Translations under genes and position numbers: made by a program | Source: Tritrichomonas musculus | Taxonomy: Eukaryota; Parabasalia; Tritrichomonadida; Tritrichomonadidae | Assembly: GCA_039105265.1 (NCBI GenBank) | Contig: JAPFFF010000019.1 | Location: 2,942,284 to 3,006,283 of the forward strand | Length of the DNA stretch: 64,000 nt | Direction: 5' to 3' | The notes under the pieces: model-generated | Seen by the model: only the letters and a program-made list of their open reading frames with translations | Told to the model about the DNA's origin: nothing | The model's database searches: none | Part shown: positions 29,101 to 37,021 of the stretch, in pieces | Layout of the letters: each line of letters starts with the position of its first letter | Numbering within the stretch: position 1 is the first letter of the stretch

Positions 29101-29950
29101 AAGTGTATGTTTCGAAGACTCCTGAAAGTTGAAAATGAATCTTAAACGGTTTCAGCTCTTTCTTGTATACATTGTGAAGACACTCAAAGATATTATCTAA
29201 TGATGCAACTTGATTGAAATAATATGTTGTTATCGGCTTGCCACTGTCTTTGCGTTGTATAGTATTTTTAGATGGATATTTATTATAGTGATTCCATTCA
29301 TTTACAGCTCTATCGAAATCATGTGGCTCATTAATCATAAGGAAATCACTATGTTTTGATGTGAAATTGTGTGCGCATTTATTGAGGTATTCATATATTT
29401 CTTCATTCTCTGGAAAGTATTGTTTTTGATGATTTTTGATTAATGGAGCCTCAGGGATGATTAATCTCTCAGTCTTCTGTAAAACTGGATGTTTTTGTTC
29501 TTTGATTAATTGTATTGCATCATCAACTGCTTCATAAGCCCTATTAATAGCTTCTTTTATCTCGAATTCTCTCTCGATTTGTTGTTGTTTTGTGTTGAAA
29601 TAGCGTTCATCTTCTTCATTAATATCTTCTTCAAAGTAATCATCACGTTTGAGTATATCTTGGTAGTGCTGTTCATGTGAATCATCCAATATTCGTTTAA
29701 GTTTATGCACATGTATAATGAAATCATCTATTTCTTCTGCGTTTGGTGAATCATTTTTAATAAATCTGTGGGCATTACGATTATTAAGCCAATCACATAA
29801 TACCTCTACGTTTTTCCTTCTATTCCAAGCTTCAGTTTTAGCCGTTGTTGTAATCTGTAGGTTTTCATTGAAAAGTGTATTGATAGAATTGATTAATGTA
29901 ATAATATCTTCGCTGTTAATATTTTTAAGTGATTGGTAATCGTATCGCAT
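26128..29950 (-). pseudogene. POLB: Family B DNA polymerase, N-terminal part, split by E2
   Basis: Nearly identical to the E6 polymerase. From the MRYDYQSLKN start: a helical N-terminal region, an OTU-like patch (DDKLCFFRFLAVCL), the zinc motif CPKC, exonuclease motifs YDFET, GFNSSRFDSN and YNDNDVE, the HNH motif (CHLCHEHF to AECNKLR) and polymerase motif A (DFNSLYPS). Downstream motifs are expected on the other side of E2, left of the window. Two copy-specific inserts distinguish it from E6. Confidence 0.85.
27624..27701. repeat. Four hairpins in 78 bases of PolB (E3)
   Basis: On the plus strand: CAAGCT-TT-AGCTTG, GAATTGC-TTT-GCAATTC, CAAACG-CTCA-CGTTTG and CAACG-ATTA-CGTTG, all perfect. 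They fall where the E2 polymerase has a shorter, unrelated stretch. The same cluster is at 46241-46318 in E6. Confidence 0.75.
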
Positions 29951-30011
29951 TTGGGTGGAAATAAAAATTAATTTTGATAATCGATGGATTTAAATTTTAT
30001 GGTGTTCACAA

Positions 30012-30238
30012 GCTGTCAATTGGAGGCTCAAATTATTCGACTCCAAAAAAGTGCTAGAAATCATTGAGTTTCATAGTTGGGGCTCACAGTGTTGTAGACA
30101 GTGAGCTAGAAAACCTTGAGTTCTGAAAATGGGTTAGAAAATAAGGAAAATCGCATGAAACCCTTGAGCGACTAACATGGAGTAGGCCGTCAGATGTGAT
30201 TTATTATCTGACCCCCAATACGCACATACTACACTACT
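30012..30238 (-). repeat. Terminal inverted repeat of E3
   Basis: 227 bases, nearly identical in reverse to the E6 left end (43679-43905). The outermost bases are AGTAGTGTAGTATGTGCG read inward. Confidence 0.85.
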
Positions 30239-30288
30239 AAGGTCATGATATTAACCCTAGTCGGGACCAATATTGGAAGCAACATATT

Positions 30289-32652
30289 ATGACTGATGTC
30301 ACTACTTTCCTCAAAGAACTAGATCTATATTTGAATCCCCCAGGAGATCCAATCCAGGAACCCCAAGGAGATCCAAGCGAAGTCCCTAGCGTGAAACCCA
30401 AACCGAAACCCCAAGCGAAGTCCCTACGGAAATCCCTACTGAAATCCCCAAAGAAGCCATTAGGGGATATTCCAGGATCGGAACCCTCAGGAGATCCAAG
30501 CGAAGACTCAAGTGATGATGATGATGATTATAGCGAAGTCAAGTACCCCAAATACAATAAGATCCTTAGGTTTTTATCGGTTGTATGCGATATATCAAAA
30601 TCGATCATCAATAATATTATACAAGTCATCAATAATTCAGACTTGTACGACGAAGAGATAGTAAATGCGATCAATGAGATGAAGCAAAATTGGGACAAAA
30701 CAGACTTTCGTAGTAACGATCAGGTTGACGAGTTGAAGAAAAGGCTTACGATGTATGCCAAGAATTACTTCCAATATCCGAACCAATATTTGAAACTCCA
30801 AGCGATACCCCAAGCGAAGCCTAAAGGAGATCCAAGCGAAGTCCCTAGCGAAGTCCCTAGCGAGGAACCATTAGCGGATATCCCTGGATCGGTACCCAAA
30901 GGAGATCCAAGCGAAGTCCCTAGCGAAGTCCCTATCGTAGTACCCCCTGAGGAACCCTCGGAGATTCCATTAGGGGATATACCTGGATCGGTACCCAAGG
31001 TAGTAGCCCCTGGAGATCCAAGCGAAGTCCCTAGCAAAGTCCCTAGCGAGGAACCACATATCGAGGAGGAAGAGGAGGAAGCGGAATTCAAAGCGACATC
31101 CCAATTGATATCTCAAGCGAAGTCCCTAGCGAAGTCCCTATCGATGACAAATATATCCCCTGAAATCGAGTATACAAATAATAACATTTTTTCTTCACCT
31201 AAAGAAACTATGGCAGAAGCACCATCCTTTATAGGATCTGATACACTTAACAATTTTAAGGAAATCACGTCACCAGAAGATGATGATATTGGTAATTGGG
31301 GTCATGATGAGGGTACAGCATCATCCATAGAAGATCTAACTCAAGAAACCCCATTTGACAATACACAATTATTATCCGAATACCAAGCCAAAAGACGTGG
31401 AACCACGGGAATCCGAAAAGGCAAAGGTTATGAACAAGTATCTGATGCGATGGGTAAGTTTAAAATACACAATTTATCAAAGGTTCATGACACATCTAAA
31501 TACAAACGCGACTTCCTCGACTTAATCATTAATGGGAACTATCGAATTAAATATATTCCAGATGCAGCTCAAAGAGATACTGCACATGAATACTGCAAGA
31601 ATCATCTCGATGCTGATGGAATACCTTTATATAGATTATTACCAACCAATTCCCAAGACCCATTAGGCAATTCCATTACTGATCTTAATGGAGACCAGGT
31701 TGATGATATTGTCCTTGTTGATAAACGTGGTAGTCCAGTCATTATAAATGGATATCAACTCGTTCAAGCATCACCATATAAGAAGGCTTGGGCTGCAACA
31801 TACTCGACAAAGCAAGCTCGTAAACAGAACCCATTTAATGCGTGGTTGGCTGAGATGTTCCAGAAATCGCTTAATAAGGTTAATTGGGAAACTGGTGAGT
31901 ATGAGCTGGAGGCGAATGAGAGTATGAGTAATATGATTGATACTTATTCAAAGCTTGGATTACCTAAACCCAGAATAAGTAAACGATTAACACCAAATTC
32001 ATATTGGGCATCTGTGTTCTCCCATTTATGGCATTTCTTTTGGAATCAGTACTATAAGCCTGTTGGTCCACTCAGGAAATTAACAGATTATCTCACTAGT
32101 ACTAATGCAATGTTTGCTGTACTATATGATCAACCAGCTCTACGTTCCATTGAAGCTAGTAGGGGTCGGAAGATAGCTTATTCAGATTGGCTCCTTTATA
32201 AGAAGGTCAATTCCAAGGAATATAATATATCTGTTGGTGGAAAACTTCAAGAAGATACTCAGGAAGTCATTCGTAAGCATATTAATTTCACTACTAATGA
32301 AGCAGCGATTCCAGAGGATAGATGGAGTGAACGTTTCAAATTCATCATGAACAGACTCGTTTATGTTGTATTCATAAATGGTATGAAGGTAGACCCTTCT
32401 AAAGCGTCAAGTCAAGGGTTGTTGCAAAAGTTATATAATACTGCTGTTTATGGAGACAAGAAGCGTTTGAAGTATAATCGAGATCAGTACAAAAATAATC
32501 TCATCCAATTCCTGGATACTGATCTTTATAAGAATAGGGGATATGCTGAATACAAGATGTCTAAAGCTCAATCAGCTGATGAGGCTCGTAAAAATGCTGT
32601 AAAACAATACTTCATAGACGACTTTGAGCAATTAGAAGAAGCAGAAGAATGA
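30289..32652 (+). CDS. Conserved Polinton protein A with repeat-rich N-terminus (787 aa)
   Basis: The first 300 residues are largely low-complexity: units around GDPSEVPSEVPSEEP and GDIPGSVP, interrupted by a folded-looking helical segment (about 85-165) that resembles the helical segments in E1 and E6. The core starts near residue 400: INGNYRIKYIPDAAQRD, YRLLPTNSQD, DLNGDQVDDIVLVDKRG, NGYQLVQASPYKKAW, then RLTPNSYWASVF. Function unknown. It ends 2 bases from the end of B on the opposite strand. Confidence 0.8.
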   Translation: MTDVTTFLKELDLYLNPPGDPIQEPQGDPSEVPSVKPKPKPQAKSLRKSLLKSPKKPLGDIPGSEPSGDPSEDSSDDDDDYSEVKYPKYNKILRFLSVVCDISKSIINNIIQVINNSDLYDEEIVNAINEMKQNWDKTDFRSNDQVDELKKRLTMYAKNYFQYPNQYLKLQAIPQAKPKGDPSEVPSEVPSEEPLADIPGSVPKGDPSEVPSEVPIVVPPEEPSEIPLGDIPGSVPKVVAPGDPSEVPSKVPSEEPHIEEEEEEAEFKATSQLISQAKSLAKSLSMTNISPEIEYTNNNIFSSPKETMAEAPSFIGSDTLNNFKEITSPEDDDIGNWGHDEGTASSIEDLTQETPFDNTQLLSEYQAKRRGTTGIRKGKGYEQVSDAMGKFKIHNLSKVHDTSKYKRDFLDLIINGNYRIKYIPDAAQRDTAHEYCKNHLDADGIPLYRLLPTNSQDPLGNSITDLNGDQVDDIVLVDKRGSPVIINGYQLVQASPYKKAWAATYSTKQARKQNPFNAWLAEMFQKSLNKVNWETGEYELEANESMSNMIDTYSKLGLPKPRISKRLTPNSYWASVFSHLWHFFWNQYYKPVGPLRKLTDYLTSTNAMFAVLYDQPALRSIEASRGRKIAYSDWLLYKKVNSKEYNISVGGKLQEDTQEVIRKHINFTTNEAAIPEDRWSERFKFIMNRLVYVVFINGMKVDPSKASSQGLLQKLYNTAVYGDKKRLKYNRDQYKNNLIQFLDTDLYKNRGYAEYKMSKAQSADEARKNAVKQYFIDDFEQLEEAEE
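30340..31140 (+). repeat. Short coding repeats in protein A of E4
   Basis: A 12-base unit close to AGCGAAGTCCCT recurs many times, singly or in tandem, with GGAGATCC and GGATCGGTACCC units between. It encodes SEVP/SEVPSEEP/GDPSE strings. Not present in E1, E2 or E6 copies of A. Confidence 0.7.
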
Positions 32653-32654
32653 AT

Positions 32655-33977
32655 TTAATCGGGGATATCACCCATATCATTATCTTTGTTAAAACCTTGG
32701 AACCCAAACCCTTTGAATTTAATTACCGGCTGTGCAGCGGATGGCTTTGCCGTAGATGGCTTTGCCGTAGATGGCTTCGCAGCAGACCTGGTTTTAGAAC
32801 TACTATTTTTGGACTTAGCTGATGACAAACCACTAGTAGATGATATATGTGGATGTGGTTGGATAGGTTGTATTGGTGATTCAGGTGCCATGAACTGATA
32901 TATTTCAGTTGATTCACTATTATCAAGGTCCTCAATATGCAGACTTTGGGAGTTAGAACGCAGTTCCTGCTTGGGCTGGAATCCGATGTTTTTGAATGAT
33001 GGTCCAAATGATACCGAATTGGATTTGGATGGTGTTGGAGTATCACGTATTCTATCACGCGGTTTGCTAGCAATTCGGTTTTGACTCTTGTTTGGTGTTA
33101 GAACCCTAGCTGATGATTGTATGCTTGGATTACTTATGGCCTCGAAATCGAGCTTGCTTTGCTGTAGTCTATTTCGAATATTTCTAACCAGGTCATACTG
33201 TGTTTCATATTTTACGCGATATTCCTGCTTATCACCATTTTTCTTAGCTAGAGTAATTGGTGGGGTTGCAGGCCGAATATCCGTCGAACGATATACACCA
33301 TTGCCATCAACCTTGGGCTGTTTGCGTATATCATTAATACGTTGTTCAGTTGTAATTGGCGTTACACCTGGTGGTGGTGGAAGGGGTTTTGGACGAGGTG
33401 CATTTGTGGGTTTTTTGGCAAATGCAAACTCAATATTCTTCTCACTTTGTCTGGACTTATTAGGGCTGTGATATACACGAGTGTTTTGAACAATATTCAC
33501 AGTAGGTATTTGGTCACTCTCTTCAGCCAATAATGGGATATAAAATCCTACGTCGCTACTTCGCCCAACTGTTAGCCGAACTTTATTAACAATGTTTACC
33601 TCGAAATATTTAACTGGCAAACATATATTCATATTATCAGTTAGTCGTTTTGGACGTTCCCCTGGGAACTTCTCTAGATAAACAACATCTTTATCGAATG
33701 AGTTTTCCCAAGTCCAGATATAATCCGCATCATACGAATTTGACAAACAGAAGTAATATTTTATAGACTTAATTCCAATGCCATCCTCATCAGGCTCTTT
33801 TCGAGCAAAGAAGTTACGTACAAATGGTGGTGGTATTATCACGTGAGGTATTATATAAATGGTGTGACCATTTGGACTAATAGTTATTTGATCTATAGCA
33901 TTGTTTTTATTTAAATTATCATATTGTCCGGGTTCTATCGTGAGGGTATTAGTCGCATGATCATAATGTCTACTCAT
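32655..33977 (-). CDS. Protein B, beta-rich head and disordered tail (440 aa)
   Basis: Looks whole. The N-terminal 170 residues are beta-rich (LTIEPGQYDNLNK, ISPNGHTIYIIPHVIIPPPF, ICLPVKYFEV, DVGFYIPLLAE); the rest is Ser/Pro/Lys-rich and disordered with YRSTDIRPATPP. The C-terminal end has TAKPSTAKPSTAKPSAAQP repeats. A T-run start motif (TTTATTTTTGGGTAAATG) matches E2. Position next to the penton-like gene on the same strand suggests a virion component; role unknown. Confidence 0.7.
   Translation of the reverse strand: MSRHYDHATNTLTIEPGQYDNLNKNNAIDQITISPNGHTIYIIPHVIIPPPFVRNFFARKEPDEDGIGIKSIKYYFCLSNSYDADYIWTWENSFDKDVVYLEKFPGERPKRLTDNMNICLPVKYFEVNIVNKVRLTVGRSSDVGFYIPLLAEESDQIPTVNIVQNTRVYHSPNKSRQSEKNIEFAFAKKPTNAPRPKPLPPPPGVTPITTEQRINDIRKQPKVDGNGVYRSTDIRPATPPITLAKKNGDKQEYRVKYETQYDLVRNIRNRLQQSKLDFEAISNPSIQSSARVLTPNKSQNRIASKPRDRIRDTPTPSKSNSVSFGPSFKNIGFQPKQELRSNSQSLHIEDLDNSESTEIYQFMAPESPIQPIQPHPHISSTSGLSSAKSKNSSSKTRSAAKPSTAKPSTAKPSAAQPVIKFKGFGFQGFNKDNDMGDIPD
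32741..32785. repeat. 15-base tandem repeat with GGC-TTT-GCC hairpins
   Basis: ATGGCTTTGCCGTAG is present about three times in tandem, each unit holding GGC-TTY-GCn (the last imperfect). Encodes the TAKPS repeat of protein B on the minus strand. Confidence 0.7.
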
Positions 33978-34015
33978 TTACCCAAAAATAAACTCCTATA
34001 TGGGCCATACTGTGG

Positions 34016-34348
34016 TCAATAGATTAGCAAGCAGGATAGCACGAATGCATCGGGTTTTATCTCATTACCATACAGGTCTGTGAACCATATTTTGAAATCT
34101 CGCTTGGTCCTATTGAGCATCTCATATTTGCGATACTTGGTTTGCCGTCTGTTGGCTAGCATTATGAAGTGGTCACAGTATGGGTCGAATTCTACAATAT
34201 CCGAGTGTACCATCAAATCACCGATGATGGTCTTATTCAGGATAGCTCCCACATACTGCACTACGATGTACTTCTTATTGCGACTATATATGAAGTCCTC
34301 AGGTAGCTTAAACTCGGTGGTCTGTGTATGGAAATAGCGCTTTGGCAT
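34016..34348 (-). CDS. Short penton-like minor capsid protein (110 aa)
   Basis: Differs from the E2 protein at only one or two residues (AILNKT for AIVNKT). Shows VHSDIVEF, ANRRQTKYRKYE and KIWFTDLYGN with LLIY end. The strong protein conservation with silent changes indicates purifying selection. Start 3 bases after the INT stop. Confidence 0.5.
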   Translation of the reverse strand: MPKRYFHTQTTEFKLPEDFIYSRNKKYIVVQYVGAILNKTIIGDLMVHSDIVEFDPYCDHFIMLANRRQTKYRKYEMLNRTKRDFKIWFTDLYGNEIKPDAFVLSCLLIY

Positions 34349-34351
34349 TTA

Positions 34352-35578
34352 TTAGATAGCAAAGTACTGCTTATAGTCTTTACCTAGTGATGCATAATTG
34401 GGTGCCACGAATCGGGTATACATAATGGGGATAGTTACGGTAGCTCGCTCATCATCAGTCTTAGGCGTTCGACCAGTTTTGGTTTTGGTATACGGTACAT
34501 AGAACGCAGTTCCTGCTTGATTATCATCATTCAACTGGAATCTACGATATGGCTTCAGCAATTTGCATTCGACGTTCCCATTATGGTATCTAATGAATTC
34601 GGCAATCTCATTGAATATGCGCCTATGCTTCTCATGCTTCTTCTCAGTTTTGGATGTATCGTAATGGACCAATATGATATTGCCCTTGCGATAGCTCAGT
34701 AGTCCACCCATTTGCATATTATTTTTGACTCGACGTAGCCGCCGTTGGCAATCCCTGATGTATCTCCATTCCAAATCTGGGTTGTGCTGCATTTGATTGG
34801 GTGTGTAGTATATCCACTTGGGTACCCTTGCTAGATACTGGTCATATTGGGTTCCATCACCTGGATAATTGGGATTGGGCATTCGTAGAGACCGATGTGG
34901 TGTGTTGTTATAGAAGTGGACCATCTGTTGCATCAGGTATGGGTCTCCAATCCGACGATTATCTAAACCGAATGCATTACGGAGTGTCCTGATGGTTGCA
35001 TCAACGATTTTGTGAGCGTTGTTGTGTTTGGATTTATCGACAATCACTGCATTGCGGTCAATCAACACATTTTTGGTACCTCTATATTTACTTCTGGATG
35101 GATTGTAGCGGCCAAGTATATCAAGCACTTTGAGTAGGTTATTCTCACCATCGCATTTGATGGTATTGAATTTGAAGTCATCATATTTCTCAAGAATGAT
35201 TTTGGTGTATGCAGTCTTGATGGTATCAGCTAGTCTGTTCTTAAGTGGTTCCACAATTAGATACCGTGTGTTGACATTCACCATGATGAGGTAAATGGTT
35301 TCATGGACTACCACGGACTCGGTTCCATTAGCCCTTGTGGTGTAATTCGCAAACATCAAATCGACTTCCCAGCATCCGGGTTCCAATGAGAAATCCGGTT
35401 TTGAATAGGGACTGCATGATTTCAATTTGAAGTCCTTCACGAATGGCTCATGATGAGTTTCTGGGTTGATGATGAACTGTGATGGGTCCAATTTCGATAT
35501 CTTGGATTTGAATGGGTACTTGAGCAGCGAATTGTACTCATTGTCGAATATCTTGAACGATTTCCTGTTGTCAGTCAT
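34352..35578 (-). CDS. INT: Polinton integrase (408 aa)
   Basis: Very close to the E2 integrase. Catalytic-core segments CWEVDLMF, IKCDGEN and HKIVDATIRTLRNAFG, again Asp at the third acidic position; then HFYNNTPHRSLR and TPNQMQ. The region just before the third acid (DILGRYNPSRSKYRGTK) differs from E2 and is probably a surface loop. C-terminal beta-rich tail present. It looks whole. Confidence 0.85.
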   Translation of the reverse strand: MTDNRKSFKIFDNEYNSLLKYPFKSKISKLDPSQFIINPETHHEPFVKDFKLKSCSPYSKPDFSLEPGCWEVDLMFANYTTRANGTESVVVHETIYLIMVNVNTRYLIVEPLKNRLADTIKTAYTKIILEKYDDFKFNTIKCDGENNLLKVLDILGRYNPSRSKYRGTKNVLIDRNAVIVDKSKHNNAHKIVDATIRTLRNAFGLDNRRIGDPYLMQQMVHFYNNTPHRSLRMPNPNYPGDGTQYDQYLARVPKWIYYTPNQMQHNPDLEWRYIRDCQRRLRRVKNNMQMGGLLSYRKGNIILVHYDTSKTEKKHEKHRRIFNEIAEFIRYHNGNVECKLLKPYRRFQLNDDNQAGTAFYVPYTKTKTGRTPKTDDERATVTIPIMYTRFVAPNYASLGKDYKQYFAI

Positions 35579-35609
35579 TTAATGTGCAAAAATAGTGGTC
35601 TCAATCGGG

Positions 35610-35744
35610 ACAGCAAAATTGCTGTTCCAGGAAATTAGTGGTTATCTCCATGAAATCTGGGTCTGGTAGAATTCTACCACACCCCATATTTAGTGGTTAT
35701 CTCCATGAAATCTGGGTCTGCGGGATTTCCCGTCGACCCCATAT
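35610..35744. repeat. Hairpins and a 55-base tandem repeat at the inverted-block boundary
   Basis: ACAGCAA-AA-TTGCTGT lies at 35610-35625. Then a 55-base unit (TTAGTGGTTATCTCCATG...) occurs twice, 35635-35689 and 35690-35744. Unit 1 carries the 16-base palindrome TGGTAGAATTCTACCA (35664-35679); unit 2 carries CGGGA-TT-TCCCG (35721-35732) in the same place. The gap lies between INT and C. Confidence 0.75.
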
Positions 35745-35978
35745 TTAGCGGTTATCGCTTGATAATTCAGCGAGCTCATTCTCGAGTTTGGCGACCTTCT
35801 CCTTCAGACTATTGATATCCTCAATCAGTGATTCACGAACGGCTAGTCCATTGCTACCCAGCATACCCCCTTTGATGTTATTGAGGTGGCCCTTATACAT
35901 ATAGCACTTCTCCTTGAGATCGTGTTTGATGCGCTTAAGCTCTGGAATCTCCTTCTTGTATTCTCCCAATTCAGTCAT
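35745..35978 (-). CDS. Protein C, short coiled coil (77 aa)
   Basis: Differs from the E2 protein only at the last residue (SSDNR for SSDNH). Its stop codon overlaps the start of what would be a third 55-base unit. Coiled coil by Leu/Glu/Lys spacing; function unknown. Confidence 0.7.
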   Translation of the reverse strand: MTELGEYKKEIPELKRIKHDLKEKCYMYKGHLNNIKGGMLGSNGLAVRESLIEDINSLKEKVAKLENELAELSSDNR

Positions 35979-36012
35979 TTAGATATGAAAAAAAGTGTTT
36001 TTTCAAGATTAA

Positions 36013-36240
36013 ATGTCATATGAAGAACGCCGTGTATTAAGAGATTCAAATGGGCTCACGTATTTCAATCACCTGGAACGTCACATGCGAAATAGGCGAA
36101 CTATGAGTTGTACCAAACCCACAGTCCCAAAATATGAAGATAAGGGGTGTGTTGTGCATGACCCAATCATCAAGTCAACATCATCAACTCTACACCACTC
36201 ACTCAATCACCAGGTAATCCCAAATAATTCCAAGATCTAA
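36013..36240 (+). CDS. Protein D, small basic protein (75 aa)
   Basis: MSYEERRVLRDSNGLTYFNH, LERHMRNRRT and the HHSLNHQV end match E2 closely. Divergent from C with a 34-base gap; overlaps the end of F by 4 bases. Unknown role. Confidence 0.65.
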   Translation: MSYEERRVLRDSNGLTYFNHLERHMRNRRTMSCTKPTVPKYEDKGCVVHDPIIKSTSSTLHHSLNHQVIPNNSKI

Positions 36241-36635
36241 TGCCTCAGGAGACTGTTCACTGCATCAGTACACTCATTCACAGTACTGGTGAGCTGATTT
36301 ATTTTTGTGGTGATCACGCCAATGGTGTTCTCCAGAGTGGTAATCCGTTTGGTGTATTCATCAACTGTTGACTGCAATGCATTGATGTCAGCTCGAATGC
36401 TTGCAAATTGGATCTCCACCAGGTTGTCATTATCGGTTGGCTTGGTGATCTTCTTGAGAAACACATTACTAGAGCCATCCTTGCCAGTGCGTTTGGTAAT
36501 CCTGTACTCGCATTCGGGGGTGATTATTTTGTAGGTTTTATTGAGGTAATTGGTGGTCTTCTCATTGAACATGTCCTTGTACTTCTGGTAGAACAGGTCG
36601 AACTCCTCTACTGAGTTGAACGTGCGTTGCTCCAT
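36237..36635 (-). CDS. Protein F, coiled-coil protein (132 aa open frame)
   Basis: FNSVEEFDLFYQKYKDM, TTNYLNKTYKIITPE, YRITKRTGKDG and the heptad-spaced end match E2 nearly residue for residue. The open frame is shorter than in the other copies, and the gene may be broken, about one break. A T-run motif lies somewhat upstream. Minor virion protein by position; function unknown. Confidence 0.6.
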   Translation of the reverse strand: MEQRTFNSVEEFDLFYQKYKDMFNEKTTNYLNKTYKIITPECEYRITKRTGKDGSSNVFLKKITKPTDNDNLVEIQFASIRADINALQSTVDEYTKRITTLENTIGVITTKINQLTSTVNECTDAVNSLLRH

Positions 36636-36722
36636 CTTGTTATCATTAATAACCCTAATATCGCGTATTCATTTCAAAACGGACAAAAATATATTCATAT
36701 GTATGTGGATATTCTATGATGA

Positions 36723-36974
36723 TCAAACCTTGTCCAGTATGGATTTGCCTATATCATTAGCTTTGCTTACGTAATTGAGTCCAGTGCTGATGGTGTCTAC
36801 AACTGGTCCAACACCTGGTATGAAGTCGGCGATTGGCTTGATCCTATTGATGATCCCCTTACCAATATCAACTGCCCTTGGGATGTTGCGGATGACAGTT
36901 TGAGCTGCATTCTTGAGCTTACTGCCGACGTTCTTGAAAGCGTTCTTAATCTTCTTGAAGATGCCAATACCCAT
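36723..36974 (-). CDS. Small amphipathic, basic protein (83 aa)
   Basis: MGIGIFKKIKNAFKNVGSK, a basic amphipathic helix, then FIPGVGPVVDTIS and a C-terminal IGKSILDKV shared with E2. Divergent from MCP by 47 bases. Candidate membrane-active capsid peptide by analogy. Confidence 0.7.
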   Translation of the reverse strand: MGIGIFKKIKNAFKNVGSKLKNAAQTVIRNIPRAVDIGKGIINRIKPIADFIPGVGPVVDTISTGLNYVSKANDIGKSILDKV

Positions 36975-37021
36975 TTGGTATATACAAAAATGTGATTTCA
37001 AGCTTTTTTCCAAGATACAAA

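Larger units (their letters stand above)
26128..30238 (-). mobile_element. Polinton element E3 (alpha lineage), left part in reverse orientation
   Basis: Holds only PolB (read leftward) and the left terminal repeat, which ends at 30238 with the complement of AGTAGTGTAGTATGTGCG. E2's right end abuts the interior of its PolB, so E3 was interrupted by E2. Sequence is very close to E6, hence young relative to its host E4. Broken by the insertion; the remaining part looks whole. Confidence 0.85.
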
